Source of the DNA: Stramenopiles sp. TOSAG23-6
Lineage: Eukaryota > Sar
Length of the DNA: 18,408 nt
Assembly (NCBI GenBank): GCA_900128565.1
Contig: LT636064.1
Location: 1 to 18,408, forward strand
Reading direction: 5' to 3'
A program made the translations under genes and the position numbers. Of the stretch, positions 16,401 through 18,408 are shown piece after piece; the first letter of the stretch is position 1, and every line of letters starts with the position of its first letter. Under the pieces are notes generated by a model, which was given only the letters and a program-made list of their open reading frames with translations, ran no database searches and was not told the origin of the DNA.

Positions 16401-18408
16401 CTTCGGGATAGGTTCTTTTCTACTGTTTGCTTAGATGAACCTTCTTTTCCATCTTCAATAAATATATTTGAAGTATCGGTAGTATCACTATCATCAAATA
16501 GCATCATTATACTATTCGTTTTCTTCTGTGGTTTAGATGTCTTCATTTCTTCAATATTTTTACACCCGAGTCTAGTCAGCACAGTACTTTTTGGATATTT
16601 CTCTTCTTGCTGCAGCTCACCTCCTAAATATCGCCATATTGAGAGATCAACAGAAGCAGGTTTATGTCCACCTTGACCCCTAACGAGTGTCTTTGCTAAT
16701 TGTACTCGTGCTGAACTACGATTTACTCCATACAAAGATAGTTTCTTCCACACGGAATTTTCCGCATCACTTTTATAATCAATATTTGGTAGTGTTTTCA
16801 AAGATTTTAATCTGTGACACTCATCTGCTATATAAAAATTTACACACGCCATTGCAGCCCATATGACATCTGGTGACGAATCCTCCAGTCCAGCTGCCAC
16901 AACAGCAGCAATACAATCTTTACTTACTTTACTACAACTGTTATCAGATTTTTGTGTATTATTCCAAAACTCAAAAGAGAATCCACTACATGTGAGCACC
17001 GCAAAAGAACTCTGCCTCACATTGCTTACTTTGTCTTTGCAAGCTTTCAAAAGAGCGGATAGAAAGTGTTTTTTAAAGAAGTTCAAACGCATTGGGGGAA
17101 TATTACGCACACCATACCAGTCAGGAGCATTATATTTTTCGAAATTATCTTTTTTTTTAGAGTTTACTTCTTGAATTTCATCTTGTTCTGCATCTCTTGA
17201 ATTTTTATTTACATTTGTGTGAATACAACCATACAAAATCGAATTAAGTGAAAATGAAGCCTCATGACGTACTGCAACACTAGAATCGCATACACCGCGC
17301 CCAATGGAACTNCAATCGTTCATACCAATACTTCCTCGTCTATGAAAATTACTTCGGATAGATGAGTTTGCTTTAAACGCTTGAGAAGCAATTTCAGCTG
17401 GTCCACAGGAAACACTTAAACCAGCCCAAGGTGATGGTGAAACATAAGATCTCTTAAAACTACGTGACTGTAATCCAAAATCACGTTGACCAGAGACCGA
17501 TTTTGAGAGATCTGCATCGGCACGACACCCTAGGAGTAAAATTCGACATAATAGAGGCAACAATATTCTTTTTTTATGACTATCACCTTCAAGATCTAAA
17601 AGAATTCTTTCAATTAGCTTTTTCAATTCAGTTCGCGAAACATTCCTTTCAATATTTACATCAGCTGACCTATCAATTCCAGTATATTTAGGCAATATCA
17701 TATGNCAATTTTCATCAGCCGTCACAATAAAACGATGAAGAAGTGTACATATACCCGTTAATGATTTTGATTGAACACATGCGACATCATCATTTCGGAG
17801 AGCTAAGGTGAGTGGTAGTATATATTTAATAGTTGTATTCAATGAAAAAAGTTGCACCAGAGGTACAAGTTGAGCTGCAATACACCAACGAAGTCTCCAA
17901 TTAAATATAGATGACTGGGGCNTTTTGTAACCCGAAGCAGCCGATGATTTATATGTTTTAGAAGTATACTTATTTTCATTAATATTTGCGTCAACGTTCC
18001 TGTCTGGAGAAATTACATGATCGATATATTCTTTCCCACATAACGACTCAACATTGATACCCCATTCTATAAAACCTTTGGATCCTGCTTCTTTTATAAC
18101 TCTTTCTCGAATATTCCATCGGAGACATGCTAAAAACCCACCTACATGTCGTAAGCAACCCAATCGTACTTCAACACTTTTATCCGATATAAATCGTCGA
18201 TACAACGAAATCAATTCAAGTTCCTCTGATAATACATCTCTATGNTTTACATCTATTTCCAATTCAACTGAACTACTTATAAAACTAGGCATTCTTGGTC
18301 TCATAGAATGTTTCTCCAGAGGAGTGACACTTTGTTGTAGAGTGTCACCTTCTTCATGTGTATCAGATATGGGTTTTGTATGATTGGTTGTATCAATTTC
18401 TTCGACAT
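16361..18408 (-). CDS. HEAT-repeat protein, protein phosphatase A-subunit/PPP4R1-like, 5' end outside the window
   Basis: The frame is open from the right edge to TAA at 16363-16361, about 682 codons. An internal Met at 18304 is not necessarily the start, because 34 further codons upstream are open and protein-like. HEAT-type helical pairs, numbered from that Met, are visible at 30-62 (FISDKSVEVRLGCLRHVGGF), 135-192 (NWRLRWCIAAQLVPL, then ILPLTLALRNDDVACVQSKS), 226-262, 342-362, 408-440 (LLKACKDKVSNVRQSSFAVL) and 463-492 (GLEDSSPDVIWAAMACVNFY). The spacing of 'D..VxVR' turns and the WRxRxxIA motif recall PP2A-A/PR65 and PPP4R1, scaffolds that hold phosphatase catalytic subunits. Identity to either is not certain from the sequence. 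The C-terminal 120 residues are polar, with an acidic MLFDDSDTTDT stretch. Isolated N bases at 17312, 17705, 17922 and 18245 leave four unknown residues. The gene converges on the giant coiled-coil gene about 200 bp away. Confidence 0.7.
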   Translation of the reverse strand, partial: VEEIDTTNHTKPISDTHEEGDTLQQSVTPLEKHSMRPRMPSFISSSVELEIDVXHRDVLSEELELISLYRRFISDKSVEVRLGCLRHVGGFLACLRWNIRERVIKEAGSKGFIEWGINVESLCGKEYIDHVISPDRNVDANINENKYTSKTYKSSAASGYKXPQSSIFNWRLRWCIAAQLVPLVQLFSLNTTIKYILPLTLALRNDDVACVQSKSLTGICTLLHRFIVTADENXHMILPKYTGIDRSADVNIERNVSRTELKKLIERILLDLEGDSHKKRILLPLLCRILLLGCRADADLSKSVSGQRDFGLQSRSFKRSYVSPSPWAGLSVSCGPAEIASQAFKANSSIRSNFHRRGSIGMNDXSSIGRGVCDSSVAVRHEASFSLNSILYGCIHTNVNKNSRDAEQDEIQEVNSKKKDNFEKYNAPDWYGVRNIPPMRLNFFKKHFLSALLKACKDKVSNVRQSSFAVLTCSGFSFEFWNNTQKSDNSCSKVSKDCIAAVVAAGLEDSSPDVIWAAMACVNFYIADECHRLKSLKTLPNIDYKSDAENSVWKKLSLYGVNRSSARVQLAKTLVRGQGGHKPASVDLSIWRYLGGELQQEEKYPKSTVLTRLGCKNIEEMKTSKPQKKTNSIMMLFDDSDTTDTSNIFIEDGKEGSSKQTVEKNLSRRRATPVFSIRKLA

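Noticed and set aside
1-18408. tRNA, rRNA, transposon or viral genes
   Set aside because: I saw no cloverleaf, conserved rRNA segment, terminal inverted repeats, integrase, transposase or polymerase motifs on either strand.

Overview
The window is AT-rich eukaryotic nuclear DNA. It has GT-AG intron candidates, AATAAA poly(A) signals, very long intron-poor genes and standard stop codons (TAA and TGA are both used as terminators). Intergenic spacers are short: 73 bp and about 200 bp between convergent genes, 410 and 580 bp between divergent ones. This fits a compact genome of a single-celled eukaryote such as an alga or a stramenopile-like protist. I cannot name the lineage from sequence alone.

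Layout. (1) At the left edge, 49 open codons on the minus strand (1-146) look like the start of a gene that runs out of the window. (2) A 410-bp spacer holds a 14-bp palindrome and upstream AUGs. (3) A plus-strand gene at 557-3929 encodes an armadillo-repeat protein with a C-terminal BTB/POZ domain (ABAP1/ARIA-like architecture), joined across an intron near 3041-3138 whose exact borders are unclear. (4) A minus-strand gene at 7576-4003 encodes a long coiled-coil protein of about 1190 residues with a C-terminal membrane anchor. It is split into two reading frames by a cluster of ambiguous bases at 6305-6327. (5) A 580-bp divergent promoter region carries a dense cluster of GATCG/CGATC sites. 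(6) A plus-strand, apparently intronless gene at 8157-16163 encodes a 2668-residue coiled-coil protein. (7) A perfect 55-bp triplication lies at 16236-16400. (8) A minus-strand HEAT-repeat gene, resembling the phosphatase A-subunit/PPP4R1 group, runs from the right edge down to 16361.

The main discovery is that the two coiled-coil genes, arranged head to head, are paralogs. Both have an N-terminal AFxxHHxIL motif, a KEADxD block, and the same central non-coiled domain (anchor residues RxNL, DG, WEK, AKSxW, LR, LDxC, SxNI, LL) flanked by coiled-coil arms. The central domain aligns over 42 residues without a gap across the damaged N cluster. This shows that the two minus-strand reading frames are one gene and that the break is most likely a 1-nt sequence error. 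The paralogs differ sharply: one has short arms and a tail anchor, the other a roughly sixfold longer N-terminal arm, an internal Arg/Lys-rich patch and no membrane segment. I do not recognise the family. A tether or golgin-like role is inference only.

All three recognisable architectures (ARM-BTB, coiled-coil pair, HEAT) are scaffold or adaptor types, and nothing in the window encodes an obvious enzyme. There is no evidence for mobile elements, RNA genes or viral genes.
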